Below are positions 23,134 to 25,005 of a stretch of DNA of 25,005 nucleotides, piece by piece. A model generated the notes under the pieces. That model saw only the letters and a program-made list of their open reading frames with translations, had not been told where the DNA came from and did no database searches. The DNA comes from Chloroflexi bacterium RBG_13_53_26. Lineage in GTDB: Bacteria; Chloroflexota; Dehalococcoidia; UBA2247; RBG-13-53-26. The stretch lies in NCBI GenBank assembly GCA_001795035.1, contig MGMW01000103.1:1-25005 (forward strand). Direction: 5' to 3'. How positions within the stretch are numbered: the first letter of the stretch is position 1; the number at the start of each line of letters is the position of its first letter. The position numbers were made by a program, and so were the translations under genes.

Positions 23134-24730
23134 CTCTTGTTTTCACTCCGAACCAGGTCAACTTTTTGGTAGCCCAGGCACCGATGAGAGAAAGCAGGAA
23201 GGTGCGCGTGACCGTGATGGCGCTGAACATGCTCACAGCCACACCGATGAATAGGGTCAGCGCAAAGCCCATCACTGCGGAGTTGGCCACAATGCTGCTG
23301 CCGAACCAGTACAGGATGCCGCAGGCGATGAAGGTGGTGACATTACTGTCCCTTATGGCTGGCCACGCCCGGCTGAATCCGGTTTCAATGGCTGCCTTGG
23401 GGGTGCGCCCCGCGCGCAGTTCCTCCTTCATCCGCTCGAAGATGAGCACATTGGCATCCACTGCCATACCCAGGGAGATGATGAAACCCGCCACCCCAGC
23501 TAGGCTCATCGTCACCGGGATTAGCTTATAGATGGCCAGCACCAGGACTGCATAGATAATCAGGACCAGACTGGCCACAACGCCGGGCAGGCGGTAGTAG
23601 AGCATCATGAACAACGCCACCACCAGCAGCCCGATCAAAACGGCCAGGAAAGTACGCTCCACGAATTCCTCACCCAGGGTAGCTGACACCTCTCTACTGT
23701 AGAGAGACTTGAGTGGTACAGGCAGAGCACCCGAATCGAGTTGGATGGCCAGTAGCCCCGCCTCTTTATAGGTGAAGTCACCTTCAATCACGGCACTGCC
23801 CCCGTATTCTGACTGTTGAATAGTAGGGCTGGAGATCAACTGGTCATCAATGAAGATGCCCAGGGAGTTCAAGTATGAATAGTCTGTTCGGTAATAGAGG
23901 CGTCCTGCTACGTCGTCGAATATCGTCGTCCCTTCGCTATCCCACTCAATGGCAACTACGACATCTGTTGCGCCTGTGGTATCCTCAGAGATTTGCGCGA
24001 CCGCGCTCGTCAGGTATTCTCCAGTGAGCGGCTCGCCTGAGTCACCCACCGCCGGTATCCAGGAATAAGCATCTCCCGCAGTCTCTTCGAGTGCCGCAAG
24101 TGTTGTCGGATCAACTGGGTTACCATTGACATCAACATAGCTCAGGCTTCCATCATCCATTTTCTCCAGGAGTACAATCGGTGACTGGCTTTCCCCACCC
24201 ATAACGGGGAAGGCAAAGATTCGGCTGCCTGTCACAGCACTGTCGAAGAACTCCGTACGGTTGTCACTGAGATAGTCTGCCAGGGTGGCTGGCGTACCAT
24301 CGTCCTTGACTTCAACCTCCCTGAACTCCAGGAAAGCGGTCTGCTCAATCAGCGACTTGGCTTCATCAAGGTCAGTTATCCCCGGCAGTTGGATCACGAT
24401 CCTGTCGTCACCCTGTCTCTGGATCAGTGGTTCCACAACACCGTACCTGTTGATACGGGTCTCAATGCTCCTGGCCACCCCATCCATTTTGGCGGCTTTG
24501 TCATCGGCAGAGACGTTATCTGAGAATTCACCCTGGTAAACGAGGTGGGTGCCGCCCTTGAGATCCAGACCCAGACGCAGGCCGAGATCTCCCTCATCTC
24601 TGTGGAGGACAGAGCTGCCGCTGGGTGTCAGTATCCAGATGGACGTGCCCAGCAGGGCTAGAATCAACAGCAGCAGCCAGCCGTTCCTGCTCATTCTCGG
24701 CCTCTTCCTGGCTGGTCGGCGCTGCATCAT
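23126..24730 (-). CDS. secD: Protein translocase subunit SecD
   Basis: RND-superfamily subunit of the SecDF complex. The 534-residue protein starts with a basic segment and a membrane helix (about 17-35), then the conserved LGLDLKGGTHLVY motif. A large extracytoplasmic region runs to about 350, and five helices follow, with GMAVDANVLIFERMKEELR and SNVTTFIACGILYWFG. The middle of the extracytoplasmic part (about 130-290, rich in Asp, Glu, Gly and Thr) is less conserved and typical of larger SecD proteins. ATGATG at 24730 gives two adjacent starts; AGGAG lies about 15 nt upstream, rather far. Confidence 0.95.
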   Translation of the reverse strand: MMQRRPARKRPRMSRNGWLLLLILALLGTSIWILTPSGSSVLHRDEGDLGLRLGLDLKGGTHLVYQGEFSDNVSADDKAAKMDGVARSIETRINRYGVVEPLIQRQGDDRIVIQLPGITDLDEAKSLIEQTAFLEFREVEVKDDGTPATLADYLSDNRTEFFDSAVTGSRIFAFPVMGGESQSPIVLLEKMDDGSLSYVDVNGNPVDPTTLAALEETAGDAYSWIPAVGDSGEPLTGEYLTSAVAQISEDTTGATDVVVAIEWDSEGTTIFDDVAGRLYYRTDYSYLNSLGIFIDDQLISSPTIQQSEYGGSAVIEGDFTYKEAGLLAIQLDSGALPVPLKSLYSREVSATLGEEFVERTFLAVLIGLLVVALFMMLYYRLPGVVASLVLIIYAVLVLAIYKLIPVTMSLAGVAGFIISLGMAVDANVLIFERMKEELRAGRTPKAAIETGFSRAWPAIRDSNVTTFIACGILYWFGSSIVANSAVMGFALTLFIGVAVSMFSAITVTRTFLLSLIGAWATKKLTWFGVKTRDV

Positions 24731-24775
24731 GAAGCTACTTGTATACTCCTATTCCTAATTGTTCGTTCGTGAGAT

Positions 24776-24797
24776 GACGCAAATCGCGTCTATCATA
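24776..24797 (-). promoter_or_regulatory. Possible secD-operon promoter element with palindrome
   Basis: On the minus strand TGgTATGAT (-10 at 24797-24792) is an extended -10 form overlapping the stop codon of the upstream gene; the -35 is poor. Just downstream, at the expected start site, lies GACGC-N5-GCGTC (24776-24790). Support is modest. Confidence 0.35.
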
Positions 24798-25005
24798 CCA
24801 CTTTTTCGTCGGTTTGTCCCTGCGTCAGATGGCTTTGGACAAAGGTCAGAGCTTCTTCCCTGGTGTCAATCTCACCGGCCCCCTGGGCTTCACGCACCGC
24901 GTCAAGAATCTCCCCCACCTTCGGGCCGGGCTTGAAACCAAAGATGCTCATCAGGTCATGCCCATCAATCAGCTTAGGAGGAGACACTATGCTCTTCTCT
25001 TCCTC
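24793..25005 (-). CDS. CCA-adding enzyme/poly(A) polymerase-like protein, C-terminal part
   Basis: The frame is open to the right edge, so only the last 70 residues are seen. The sequence LIDGHDLMSIFGFKPGPKVGEILDAVREAQGAGEIDTREEAL is the typical C-terminal end of class II tRNA nucleotidyltransferases with an HD domain. These add or repair the tRNA 3' CCA or tail RNA with A. The internal GTG at 24987 is not a real start, since coding similarity continues upstream of it. The catalytic head domain is outside the window, so CCA-adding cannot be told from poly(A) activity. The gene ends 62 nt before secD. Confidence 0.82.
   Translation of the reverse strand, partial: EEEKSIVSPPKLIDGHDLMSIFGFKPGPKVGEILDAVREAQGAGEIDTREEALTFVQSHLTQGQTDEKVV

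Noticed and set aside
24793..24987. Independent 64-aa gene starting at GTG 24987
   Set aside because: The frame stays open to the window edge and the sequence is the conserved C-terminus of a larger nucleotidyltransferase.

Overview
The window is a dense bacterial chromosome segment of housekeeping genes, about 50-55% GC by eye, with two strand blocks. From about 430 to 17050 everything reads rightward; from 17157 to the right edge everything reads leftward, with rpoD and ffh meeting tail to tail. Several features suggest Chloroflexota, class Dehalococcoidia: the rpsO-pnp-dapB-asd-dapA order, a primary sigma factor whose N-terminus is lysine-rich instead of a normal region 1.1, and the protein sequence flavour. 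This placement is inference from remembered gene orders; no 16S gene is present and no search was run. No tRNA, rRNA, CRISPR array, insertion sequence or prophage was seen.

Left part (1-4388). The extreme left holds a doubtful, possibly frameshifted leftward ORF running off the edge. Next comes the most unusual region: a lysine 2,3-aminomutase gene (kamA), two different D-Ala-D-Ala-ligase-like ATP-grasp ligases and a small GNAT acetyltransferase, packed with overlaps as one operon. A near-consensus sigma-70 promoter (399-427) drives it. Its 5' leader carries a palindrome matching the outer 16 bases of the ideal CRP site. I infer a pathway that makes beta-lysine and then ligates and perhaps acylates it.

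Centre (4389-17052). rpsO (own extended -10 promoter) and pnp are followed by the aspartate-to-lysine/DAP genes dapB, asd and dapA. A PEP synthase overlaps dapA by 4 bp, which places PEP/pyruvate metabolism beside the pathway that consumes pyruvate. Then come a dGTPase-like HD protein, DNA primase (dnaG) and the primary sigma factor (rpoD). rpoD overlaps dnaG, a reduced form of the classic macromolecular-synthesis arrangement. RpoD carries a tandem in-frame duplication that gives it two AT-hook motifs.

Right part (17157-25005, minus strand). In transcription order this is a CCA-adding-enzyme-like C-terminus cut by the right edge, then secD-secF-purL-HD hydrolase as a tightly packed operon. 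A small orphan gene follows behind its own promoter and structured leader, and then ffh. Membrane protein targeting (Ffh) and translocation (SecDF) therefore lie close together, with a purine biosynthesis gene embedded.
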